Part shown: positions 8,319 through 15,176 of the stretch, one piece after another
Position numbering within the stretch: position 1 is the first letter of the stretch
Layout: every line of letters starts with the position of its first letter
NCBI GenBank assembly: GCA_020849535.1
Contig: JADLGB010000187.1
Location: 1-45,539, forward strand
Source: Candidatus Hydrogenedentota bacterium
GTDB taxonomy: Bacteria; Hydrogenedentota; Hydrogenedentia; Hydrogenedentales; SLHB01
DNA: 45,539 bases
Direction of reading: 5' to 3'
Notes under the pieces: generated by a model
The model's input: the letters and a program-made list of their open reading frames with translations, nothing else
The model's database searches: none
What the model was told of the DNA's origin: nothing
Program-made: the position numbers and the translations under genes

Positions 8319-8768
8319 TCCGCAGATTACGCAGATGCTCGCAGATTAAGAACCGGAATAATCCAATACAATACGTTCATATTCCAACCGCTCGTTTGCG
8401 AAGTTCATCAGCACGCCACGTTTCAGTCCCGAAACCTTCAGGTAATTGATAATCTGGCTTCTGTGCTTGTCCGTCAACATCTCAACAACCTTCAACTTGA
8501 CAATCACTTGGCCAAAGCAAACAAAGTCCGCGCGATAGCAGCAATCTAATGTCTCATTTCTGTACTGAATCTCGTATTTGACCTCCCGTTCGAATGGGAT
8601 TCTTTGAAACCGGCATTCAACGGCAAATGCGCTCTGATATGCAGACTCCTGAAACCCGCATCCCATGCGCCCATGAACCTGCATCCCGGCGCCGATTACT
8701 GAATACGTCTGTGGGTCACGCTCGTCACACATCTTTCTTCATCTGCGTACATCTGCGTAATTTGCGGA
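8319..8768. mobile_element. 450-bp GxxExxY element bounded by 30-bp imperfect inverted repeats
   Basis: The left repeat (8319-8348, begins TCCGCAGATTACGCAGATG) and the right repeat (8739-8768, read in reverse) match at 26 of 30 positions by eye. The repeats are built from the 8-11-nt word CGCAGAT. They enclose exactly one gene: its stop codon TAA lies inside the left repeat and its start is 7 nt from the right one. The element separates two same-strand sugar genes with little spare sequence at either edge. No transposase and no target duplication are visible, so how it moves is unknown. Confidence 0.7.
8346..8732 (-). CDS. GxxExxY protein (PD-(D/E)XK-type fold, altered active site)
   Basis: 128 residues matching the GxxExxY family (TIGR04256/PF13366): GCGFQESAY (residues 24-32) carries the namesake motif, and RADFVCF (D69), [26 protein letters not shown] and [16 protein letters not shown] follow in family order. 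The fold is related to PD-(D/E)XK nucleases; no function is established for the family. Family members usually read VELK where this one reads VKLK, so the acidic active-site residue is Lys79 here. The protein may therefore lack nuclease activity. It is the only gene in the repeat-bounded element. Family assignment is firm by pattern, activity is not. Confidence 0.88.
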   Translation of the reverse strand: MCDERDPQTYSVIGAGMQVHGRMGCGFQESAYQSAFAVECRFQRIPFEREVKYEIQYRNETLDCCYRADFVCFGQVIVKLKVVEMLTDKHRSQIINYLKVSGLKRGVLMNFANERLEYERIVLDYSGS

Positions 8769-8776
8769 CAAATCTC

Positions 8777-9829
8777 TTATCCCTGCCAGCCGTGGGCGTC
8801 GCGGACCTGCGACATCACCCGGAGAATGTCGTTCCAGGTGTCCTGTTTCATCATGGTCGCGTTGGGGAACATGCAGCCGTCCCAGCACACATGCTGGAAT
8901 GCCTTCGACGGTTCACCGTTCGCGCCGCGCATCCAGTACCCCGCGTGCTTGACGATATCCAGCTTGCCATTGGGATCGTTGGGCAGACAGTGGCGGCCAG
9001 TCTTGTCATGCGAACCCGAGCCGAACACGGTTGCGTCATTTTGCGCGATGTGGAAGTCGATGGTCCACGGGCGCAACGCATCCGTGAGCGTCTTCAATGC
9101 CGCGTCGAGCTTGCTCTTGTCCTTCCAGTCATAGCCTTCCGGCAGAATCGCGTCCTCCGCCGCGTTGACGCCAAGCGTGTAGAGCAAGGTGTGCGCCATG
9201 TCGGCCTGGAACCCGAGTGTCTTGGGCCGATCCACGAGTTCCAACAGCTTGATCATTTCTTTCCACGAGTGCATCCCGCCCCAACACACTTCACCTTCAG
9301 CGGCCAGCCGCTCGCCGTGATCTTCGGCGATGACGCAGGCTTCGCGGAACGTTTCCGCGATCTTCTTCGTGTTCTCGGTCGGATTCGCATCCCAGTCCCC
9401 AACGCCGCACGCGGAATCGACGCGGATCACGCCGTAGGTGCGGGCGCCCAGTTCGCGAAGCTGACTGCCGATGCCGCAGGCCTTGCGCACCTGGGTCAGA
9501 AACTTCTTGCGGTCTTCGCTGCCGCCCATGGTGGACCCGCCACCCGTTCCCCCCCAGACCGGAGCGACCAGCGACCCGATGGCAAGTCCCTTCGAGCCGA
9601 AGGTCTCGGCCAATTTCTTCACGCCGCCGGCATCGATATCAATGCTGATGTGCGGGTCTGAAAGGAACAAGTCCATGCCGTCGAACTTGACGCCGTCCAC
9701 CTCGGCATTGACCGTCATCTCGATCATCTTGTCCAACCCAATGGGCGGCTCCGCATCGCCTCCCTTGCCGACCAGTCCCGGCCAGGCGGCGTTATGAAGT
9801 TTTGGAAATGTGTTCTTCGATGGGCTCAT
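8777..9829 (-). CDS. Xylose isomerase-like TIM-barrel sugar isomerase/epimerase
   Basis: 350 residues of the AP-endonuclease-2/xylose-isomerase TIM-barrel superfamily. Visible pieces include [39 protein letters not shown], the acidic and His-rich later strands ([30 protein letters not shown]) and [23 protein letters not shown]. These fit a metal-dependent sugar isomerase or epimerase, though the exact substrate cannot be read. A strong AAGGAGAGG site precedes the ATG at 9829. It is followed on the same strand by the Gfo/Idh gene, a common pairing in sugar catabolic clusters; the GxxExxY element now lies between them. Confidence 0.85.
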   Translation of the reverse strand: MSPSKNTFPKLHNAAWPGLVGKGGDAEPPIGLDKMIEMTVNAEVDGVKFDGMDLFLSDPHISIDIDAGGVKKLAETFGSKGLAIGSLVAPVWGGTGGGSTMGGSEDRKKFLTQVRKACGIGSQLRELGARTYGVIRVDSACGVGDWDANPTENTKKIAETFREACVIAEDHGERLAAEGEVCWGGMHSWKEMIKLLELVDRPKTLGFQADMAHTLLYTLGVNAAEDAILPEGYDWKDKSKLDAALKTLTDALRPWTIDFHIAQNDATVFGSGSHDKTGRHCLPNDPNGKLDIVKHAGYWMRGANGEPSKAFQHVCWDGCMFPNATMMKQDTWNDILRVMSQVRDAHGWQG

Positions 9830-10105
9830 GAATCCTCTCCTTCTGCAGTCCGGTCATCACGGGGCACACCAGTCGCCAACCACAATTTCGCACATACACC
9901 CAATCCGAGCAGCTCCTACCGGCGCGCTATGTTGTCGATCTCTCGGAGGACCGGCTGCTGCGTAGCCACAGATCCGCAGCATGGCGGAGAAGCTCGCCTT
10001 GTGTGCTCCAACGCACCCTCTTCATCTTTCGGCCTCTCAGCCGGGTCTCTCACATACCATGTGCAGTCCTCAAAGCGTCGATTCGTAAGGACTGCCCTAT
10101 TCTTC
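9830..10105. other. Intergenic stretch, nothing recognised
   Basis: It contains no gene, clear hairpin or repeat that I can support. An 85-codon minus-strand frame (9916-10173) overlaps the next gene, lacks a ribosome site and shows no family features, so it was not called. Confidence 0.5.
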
Positions 10106-10711
10106 CTAATGCCGGAAAGACACGACGCCGAGGCCCTTGGCGCGAGCCGCTTCAAGCGTGTTTCGGTAGGCATCCATGTCTTCCTTGACCTCTTCGTCGT
10201 TCATTTGTCGCCCTATCAAGCCCTTGGTCATCCAAGATAGCAGTAGGAGTTTGAGCGAAACCTTCGCCTTCTTCGGGGCGGCGTTGATGCGCTGTATCTC
10301 AGCGGGAATGTCGTCCGCGGAGAGGTATCCTATCTCCGGAAAGTCGCCGGGGTCATAGGGAATGGGAATCGGCGGACCGGCCGCGACCAGTTGCGAAGCG
10401 TAGGGATGGTCTCTAACGCACGCCACATCTTCTCCAATGTGTTCGCCGAGGTGTTCGCAGAGAATCTTCAATACGTATCCGTACATGGCCTCCGCACCAT
10501 CGCGCGGAGTGATTTTACCGGATACGATTTCACGGAGCGCCGTCGCAGAATCCAGCCCGTCGCCATCCTCCCTATCGAAGAAGCTATCGTTGTCTTGAAT
10601 GTCTTCAGCGCGGGCGCTCAGCACCTCATCGACAAGCGCCTGTTCACCAGAACCGTAAATCGCCTTCAGGCGCGAAACATCCAGAGCGTAAAACATGTGA
10701 CTGTAACTCAC
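10106..10711 (-). CDS. DUF7691-like hypothetical protein
   Basis: 201 residues from a GTG at 10711 with a strong GGGGAGAGG site just upstream. An in-frame ATG at 10804 would add 31 residues but has no ribosome site. It begins VSYSHMFYALDVSRLKAIYGSGEQALVDEVLSA, a layout I associate with DUF7691 proteins (a short start motif, then acidic stretches); that match is from memory and moderate. It is rich in acidic residues, has no membrane segment and no catalytic motif I recognise. It sits among accessory genes (HicAB, MNT-HEPN, GxxExxY) and is probably accessory too. Confidence 0.65.
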   Translation of the reverse strand: MSYSHMFYALDVSRLKAIYGSGEQALVDEVLSARAEDIQDNDSFFDREDGDGLDSATALREIVSGKITPRDGAEAMYGYVLKILCEHLGEHIGEDVACVRDHPYASQLVAAGPPIPIPYDPGDFPEIGYLSADDIPAEIQRINAAPKKAKVSLKLLLLSWMTKGLIGRQMNDEEVKEDMDAYRNTLEAARAKGLGVVSFRH

Positions 10712-10873
10712 TGGCCTCTCCCCCCTTGTTTCGTGCGACCGCTGGTCTCTTCCAGGATTCTGCGCGCCGCCTTCAGTCTTTTCGACGAGAACTGGACCGC
10801 ACAAACGCCCACCGCGATTGCCCGATCAAGCACTCTTGCGAAGCGTTCGCATTTCCCCTTTCAGACTCACTCC

Positions 10874-11089
10874 TCAGTCGAAAAACGAATCGACGTCGAC
10901 TCCAGCTTGCCGTAAGATGCTCTTCAGAGTACCGACCGCGACTTCCCGGTGTTTCGGGACAGTAGCCGTGCGGATGCCGCCTTCGACTTCTTAGGCAAAC
11001 TAGACATGACTTCCCTTCTGCCCGACTTCGTGAAAGCCCGCAGCCTCCGGTCGTCGTTTGACTTCACGATAGGGAAGTGGTTTAAGCAA
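10874..11089 (-). pseudogene. hicA: HicA toxin pseudogene (two internal stops)
   Basis: Conceptual translation from the TTG at 11087-11089 gives PLPYREVKRRPEAAGF, then QKGSHV, a TAG stop (11000-11002), FA, a TAA stop (10991-10993), then GGIRTATVPKHREVAVGTLK and SILRQAGVDVDSFFD before the true stop. Apart from the stops this is a full-length HicA mRNA interferase (double-stranded-RNA-binding fold, catalytic His in the GSHV motif). Both stops sit where lysine codons (AAG/AAA) would be. The usual ATG overlapping the hicB stop is also lost. Frame and similarity are kept across the gene, so inactivation looks recent. No intact toxin can be made from this copy. Confidence 0.85.
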
Positions 11090-11288
11090 CGCCCGTTTCC
11101 ACTTCTATCCGGTGTGTTTGTGGAAGAATCGTTGCCACCGGAGGCGTGAAATGTAGCTCCAGCGCCTCCTGCAAATTGGCCAGCGCTTCGTCCTCCGTCG
11201 CTCCCTGGCTGGCCACGTCCACTTCAAGACACTGAGCCACAAACCAGTTGTCTTCCTGCCATACGCACGCCGTAAACTGCTTCTTCAT
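11082..11288 (-). CDS. hicB: HicB-family antitoxin
   Basis: 68 residues with the HicB/UPF0150 fold pattern: FTACVWQEDNWFVAQCLEVDVASQGATEDEALANLQEALELHF. The central QCLEVDVASQGATEDEALANL is the family signature. It is a short HicB without a C-terminal DNA-binding domain. A GAGGAAA site lies before the ATG. HicB normally neutralises the HicA ribonuclease encoded next to it, but that gene is broken here (10874-11089), so this is an orphan antitoxin unless it acts on another HicA. Antitoxin-first order is found in many hicBA-type loci. Confidence 0.88.
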   Translation of the reverse strand: MKKQFTACVWQEDNWFVAQCLEVDVASQGATEDEALANLQEALELHFTPPVATILPQTHRIEVETGVA

Positions 11289-11360
11289 GGTCGCTTTTCC
11301 TCACAAGTCGTCACACGAGCAGTATAACACCCACACACACCTATGAGTTTTTCAATACCC

Positions 11361-11477
11361 CTATTTCTTATAATCCCCCACTCTTGGCGCTTGCGGGTTC
11401 ACACCGGGGCCGAAGTGGCGGAGCATGATCAACGGGCATTCCTTGTCGAGGTTTTCGACGGTGTAGCCCTCTTTCGC
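11361..11477 (-). pseudogene. Duplicated 3' fragment of the cupin gene
   Basis: The minus strand encodes KEGYTVENLDKECPLIMLRH and ends GVNPQAPRVGDYKK with its own TAG stop (11361-11363). This repeats the last ~38 codons of the cupin gene at 12265-13509. The DNA match is 11365-11477 against 12272-12384, 113 bp each in the same orientation, about 90% identical by eye with no gaps. The copy has no start and is not a gene. The MNT-HEPN pair lies between the two copies, and the HEPN frame reads through into this fragment in another frame before stopping at 11429. Confidence 0.9.
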
Positions 11478-11884
11478 ACTGTGGCTGCTCTTGGCATAAG
11501 CCCGCGAACCTCCCGGCGAACCCGGCGCGCCACGGCTACAGCCTTGCGCGCTTCGCCGAGCGAAATGTCGTCCCAACCCGGATACCGCGCGCTGGTGGCA
11601 TAATCGGTCAATCGATCCTGCCAGGTCCGGTCAAGACTTGGCCGCGATTGGCGTGGGATCAACTCCATCAACACTCGAATATTGTGTGTCTTGGGAAACG
11701 CAATACCCTCACACGCCAAGAACGCCTTGAGATACTTCTCAACGCATTGTTGCGCGTGAAAACAGGTCGTATCGGTCGGACACATAGCGCCTGCCCTCAA
11801 GGCAATTACCGCGGTCTTCAGGTCGTTTTCCGCCTTGGCGATCCATTCCCGGACAACCGTGAAAACTGGGTCAGGTTCGGACAT
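11429..11884 (-). CDS. HEPN-domain protein (COG2250 type), partner of MNT protein
   Basis: 151 residues. The HEPN helical domain spans about residues 11-127: AKAENDLKTA, then FHAQQCVEKYLKAFL, then KTHNIRVLMEL and SARYP, the standard order of the COG2250 group. HEPN proteins are often RNases or toxins; the classical RxxxxH motif is not obvious here, so activity is uncertain. The ATG at 11884 overlaps the MNT gene by 14 nt. A longer frame starts at 11935 but overlaps MNT further. The last ~16 residues come from the duplicated cupin-gene DNA in another frame, so the native C-terminus was replaced or extended. Confidence 0.85.
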   Translation of the reverse strand: MSEPDPVFTVVREWIAKAENDLKTAVIALRAGAMCPTDTTCFHAQQCVEKYLKAFLACEGIAFPKTHNIRVLMELIPRQSRPSLDRTWQDRLTDYATSARYPGWDDISLGEARKAVAVARRVRREVRGLMPRAATVRKRATPSKTSTRNAR

Positions 11885-12197
11885 AAAGGACTTTCCCTTC
11901 ACGCGAAGCTGGCCACTCGATCGTGCCGACAACATCCTTCCGCCAATGAAAATCCTCGGGACGCGTCACAATTACGTCCACAGGTCCAACGTTGTCCGGT
12001 ATGATGCCTCGGAGTTCCACCTGCTTCTCGCGCTTTGACCCCGTAAAAGGCATCACCACCAACAAATCAATGTCGCTATCCGGCCCGGCATCGCCGCGCG
12101 CTTGGGAACCGAACAGGATCACTCGCTCCGGGTGGAACTGGTGAACGATTCGGCGCACCAATGCTCGAATGACGTTATTTGTCGCTCGCTTCGTCAT
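11871..12197 (-). CDS. Minimal nucleotidyltransferase (MNT), MNT-HEPN pair
   Basis: 108 residues with the polymerase-beta nucleotidyltransferase signature: G30-S31 in LFGSQARG, then D42 and D44 in SDIDLLV. In MNT-HEPN modules such enzymes can act as antitoxins by AMPylating or otherwise modifying the HEPN partner. It is upstream of and overlaps the HEPN gene, as is usual for this two-gene module. The ribosome site is weak. Its start lies 67 bp downstream of the cupin gene's stop. The pair may be a toxin-antitoxin system; the pairing is seen directly and the role is inferred. Confidence 0.88.
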   Translation of the reverse strand: MTKRATNNVIRALVRRIVHQFHPERVILFGSQARGDAGPDSDIDLLVVMPFTGSKREKQVELRGIIPDNVGPVDVIVTRPEDFHWRKDVVGTIEWPASREGKVLYVRT

Positions 12198-12264
12198 ATC
12201 CCAGTTTTGTCATCTTGCGGAAACTCAGCCGCTGGCACGACGCCTCCTCCGTATCATACCGGAG

Positions 12265-13509
12265 TTACTTCTTCTTATAATCCCCCACTCTTGGCGCTTG
12301 CGGATTCACGCCGGGGCCGAAGTAGCGGAGCAGGACCAGCGGGCATTCCTTGCCGAGGTTCTCGACGGTGTAGCCCTCCTTCGCGCGCTTTTCGGTGATG
12401 AAGACTTCGTCTTCGGTCATTTCGCCGTAGCGAATCATCTGCGGGGCCTCGAAGGACAGATTGCCGATTTTGCCGCGGCCCTGCATGAGGATTACGCCCG
12501 ACGCGCCGTTGTCCTTGATCGTCACCTTCGCGCCCGGCGCGACGGTCAACTCCTTCGCGCTGAACTTCTGTTCGCCCCGGACGTCGCCGTACACGACCCA
12601 GCGGTCCACATAACCGGCGCTCTCGGTATTACCGTCGGCGATCGGTTCGAGGTAGTGGCTATCCCTGAAGTTCGGATCGACGTTCATTTCCCAGTCAAGC
12701 TGGTCAACGATGTATTCGTTGTCGTCCTGCTTGTCCTGGGGGATGTCCTTGACGAGGAGGTGCTTCCACACGTCGCGGCCTTCCACGAGCGACTGGAACA
12801 TCGAGAACACGTCGCTGCCCCATTGCGGCTCGTAGGTGAGTAGGGAACCCGGCGCATGCAGAATGCACGGCCCGACCAGCCACCCCGTGCCCGCCTTCAA
12901 GCGGTACGCCTTCGAGTAGTCGAGGATGCCGTTGTCGCCGCAGTTCCAGCGATCCAGGCAAGCCACAATCTCCTCTTTCTTCGTGCCCGGTTCGAGCCCG
13001 AAGAAGGTGTACGGGAAGTTATTGCCGATGGCATTCAACTGAGGCGGGAAGTAGTAGGCTTCGGGTTTCCCTTCGCGCCCGACGAGGGCGGCCTGTTCCG
13101 CGCTCTGGTGGTGATGGTGCGGGATGGGCCCCATGTTGTCGAAGAACTTGCTGTACACGGGCCAGCGCTTGTACTTGTTCCAAATCGCATCGCCGATGAG
13201 TTCCGCGCCCAGCGCGGCCACCGCGTCTTTGAGGGTGAAGCGTGCGCCATCGTGGACCACGTAGCTGAGTCCTTCGTCAGGCGGGGCCCCTTCGTTGTCC
13301 GCGGCTGTCGTCGAAGCGAACCAGCGTTCGTCAATACCGCCGCGGTGCTTGCCCAGCGCGTAGTAGTCATCGGGGTGCAACTTCAGGCGGCGTCCGGGTT
13401 GCAGGAAGGAACGGGGTACCCAAGTGGGCGCGAGCCGCAGGAGGCCTTCACCTGCCTCGAGCGCCGCTTTAGCTGATTTCTGGACCTTGTCTCCACTGAC
13501 CGTGTTCAT
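12265..13509 (-). CDS. Phosphomannose isomerase-like cupin protein
   Basis: 414 residues with two cupin-like halves. A metal-site-like stretch, FDNMGPIPHHHHQSAEQAAL, lies near residue 130; the C-terminal beta-rich part includes KELTVAPGAKVTIKDNGASG. The layout recalls type I mannose-6-phosphate isomerases, which bind one metal through His and Glu residues, but it is not a standard ManA. A sugar or sugar-phosphate isomerase role fits the surrounding genes. An AAGGAG site precedes the ATG. The last 113 bp are duplicated past the MNT-HEPN cassette. No signal peptide. Function at substrate level is unknown. Confidence 0.7.
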   Translation of the reverse strand: MNTVSGDKVQKSAKAALEAGEGLLRLAPTWVPRSFLQPGRRLKLHPDDYYALGKHRGGIDERWFASTTAADNEGAPPDEGLSYVVHDGARFTLKDAVAALGAELIGDAIWNKYKRWPVYSKFFDNMGPIPHHHHQSAEQAALVGREGKPEAYYFPPQLNAIGNNFPYTFFGLEPGTKKEEIVACLDRWNCGDNGILDYSKAYRLKAGTGWLVGPCILHAPGSLLTYEPQWGSDVFSMFQSLVEGRDVWKHLLVKDIPQDKQDDNEYIVDQLDWEMNVDPNFRDSHYLEPIADGNTESAGYVDRWVVYGDVRGEQKFSAKELTVAPGAKVTIKDNGASGVILMQGRGKIGNLSFEAPQMIRYGEMTEDEVFITEKRAKEGYTVENLGKECPLVLLRYFGPGVNPQAPRVGDYKKK

Positions 13510-14136
13510 ACGGGACTCCTTTTGGATGATGGACTGGAACCCAATACCTCTCCGGCCCTGTCACGCAGGCGTGGCTCGCACCTGCGGGCATGGTTGGACC
13601 GTGAGAACGTGCGCCACGGCTCCGCAACCGGCGCAACGAGTGTTATAGCAAGAGGATCGGGGTTAGGGCAACTCTTGGGCGCGGAGAGGCTGGGGCGCTT
13701 CGGTGCGATTGGGCCGGCGATGTGCTCCGGCGCAATGCCCCAGTCCAAGGAGGAGGTGCGCCATGAGACGACCCGGGCCATGTGTGTTGAAGGCTGTCGC
13801 GTGAAAGGCGCTGAGACCTTCAGGTTCTCTTGCAGCACTACTTCGTGCTCTTCGCATCATCGTGGCGAGGCCGCCTTCTCGGGACCCCAGGGCAATCGCA
13901 TTAAAACTGCGAACCTGCATGGAGGGGACTCTTGTGTACCAACGCGCCTCAGTACGCACTGCCCAGGCATGCGACGGGGGAATGTCAGGCGAGTTGTTAA
14001 GCCACGGGCAGTGTGAAGAGGCTACCTGACTGCCGCAGAATCTGGAGGACAACGTCTCATGATGCGCTTATGGCCTGAAAGGCCAAAATGCTCAAAGCCC
14101 AGCGCGGCAGAGCCGCAACCAAACGAGGAGAGTTAT

Positions 14137-14164
14137 CCACCGATTTCACCGATGACACCGATTC
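14137..14164. repeat. 9-nt-period CACCGAT repeat
   Basis: Three units in phase: CACCGATTT, CACCGATGA, CACCGATTC. It is similar in style to the repeats around the GxxExxY gene. No gene is attached. Confidence 0.75.
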
Positions 14165-14223
14165 AAGAAGGAGATGCGGAGGTGGCATGGGCATCCCTGC
14201 CCATGATCTTCAATTAACTCAAA

Positions 14224-14257
14224 CGCAGAAGCGCGGAGTCCGCAGAGGAACGCAGAG
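14224..14257. repeat. CGCAGA-word repeat
   Basis: A short-period repeat of CGCAGA/CGCGGA words (CGCAGAAGCGCGGAG, then CCGCAGAGGAACGCAGAG). Same general class as 14137-14164 and 8319-8348. Confidence 0.7.
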
Positions 14258-14532
14258 CAGCAAGAGGACGGCATTCTGGTACTGCCTCGCTTGCCAAGCG
14301 CGGCAGCACAGCGCTTCGTTCAAGTGATCGACTTGACGGTCCGCATAGTCCGCCGCGCGCATCTTCGCGGCATCACCCTCCTTCCGAAAGCCCCAGGGCG
14401 CAGGATTCTTCGCCACGGTTCCGACATCACTTCTTTACGTACCTTCCCCGCACTCCCGTTGAAACGCACCGGCCTCAGGCGCTTGGACTTCCCCCGCCCA
14501 CGCTGGGGCTTGATCGTGAGGTGCCGCATCCA

Positions 14533-14563
14533 TCCACGGGTTCCGCCTTCGGCTCCACCCGTG
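14533..14563. repeat. Palindrome CCACGGGT...ACCCGTGG
   Basis: An 8-bp perfect outer stem, with a GCC TTC GGC mini-hairpin inside the loop. It may be a dispersed palindromic element. A smaller hairpin, CATGGGCA-TCCC-TGCCCATG, lies near 14187-14206. Confidence 0.6.
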
Positions 14564-14898
14564 GCTACATGCCTGCGCCCTTGCCAGGGCTTCAGATGCA
14601 CGCCGCGGTCTGACCCGCGCGCTTATGGCCTGAAAGGCCAAAACACTCACAGCCCAGGGTTGGCCGTAGCGGCAGCGAAGGCCTACCCTGGGTCACGATG
14701 TCCTTTCGCATTGCTACCCTGAAAGGGTTGCATAGACGTCGCGACGCCAATCCCAACCACGCCGTGCATGAGATTGAACCGTGAGCTATGCACCCCCTTC
14801 AGGGGACTCCTCTGGAGTGTGCTGACCCTGGGTAGTCCCGCCGTTCCAGCGGGCCAACCCAGGGCTGCGAGTATCCAGGCCTTTCAGGCCATTGCGGC

Positions 14899-14968
14899 GG
14901 CTCAACGCCGCCGATTCGAACATATCTTGCTCGGGCTCAACGCCGCCGATTCGCACCCATCTTGCCTC
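14899..14968. repeat. 35-bp tandem direct repeat, two copies
   Basis: GGCTCAACGCCGCCGATTCG begins at 14899 and again at 14934, with following bases largely conserved (AACATATCTTGCTC against CACCCATCTTGCCTC). A GGCGGCTCAACGCCGCC palindrome is embedded. Confidence 0.75.
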
Positions 14969-15176
14969 GGATCAGCTCACTCCGAATCACCGTCAACTTG
15001 CGATAGATCCCAAAGAGAGGTGATACCAGAGGGGCTATGTGGCGGTAGTGGAACGGGTAGTTTTAGTGCGATTGCCCCGCTCGGGAGTCCCCTTGATGCT
15101 CTTCGTATTGCTAGGTAGACTGAATGCACCAAGCTGCACTAGTCTCGTTGGCCTTTGAATCGCGAGGTATCTTACC

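Larger units (their letters stand above)
11365..12384. repeat. 113-bp direct repeats flanking the MNT-HEPN cassette
   Basis: Copies at 11365-11477 and 12272-12384, same orientation, offset by 907 bp, roughly 10 mismatches. The upstream copy is the real 3' end of the cupin gene and the downstream copy is the fragment. The cassette between them (11478-12271) holds both MNT and HEPN genes. This suggests insertion or unequal recombination that duplicated the gene end. Confidence 0.88.
14064..14657. repeat. Direct repeat pair with GGCCTGAAAGGCC palindrome
   Basis: Two copies, 14064-14101 and 14619-14657, share GCGCTTATGGCCTGAAAGGC and then CAAAA..CTCA.AGCCCAG. Each holds the palindrome-like GGCCTGAAAGGCC. 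Related forms occur inverted near 14877 (AGGCCTTTCAGGCC) and as CCCTGAAAGGG near 14717. These look like members of a dispersed short palindromic family. Confidence 0.8.
13510..15176. other. 1.7-kb non-coding, repeat-rich stretch
   Basis: Several frames of 65-164 codons are open on both strands but none has a ribosome site, family motif or consistent codon use. I see nothing specific in 13510-14060. From 14064 on it is a mosaic of palindromes and direct repeats, listed separately. It could hold decayed genes or be a repeat-accumulation site; no RNA gene was recognised. Confidence 0.6.

Noticed and set aside
10106..10804. Longer start for the DUF7691-like gene at 10804
   Set aside because: The added 31 residues look non-coding and the GTG at 10711 has a strong ribosome site.
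11361..11576. Independent 71-codon gene on the minus strand
   Set aside because: Its C-terminal half is the duplicated cupin tail; the N-terminal half is antisense-like read-through within the HEPN gene.
13522..14016. 164-codon open frame in the repeat-rich gap
   Set aside because: No ribosome site, no family motif and odd composition; similar frames exist on the other strand. Probably chance in GC-rich DNA.
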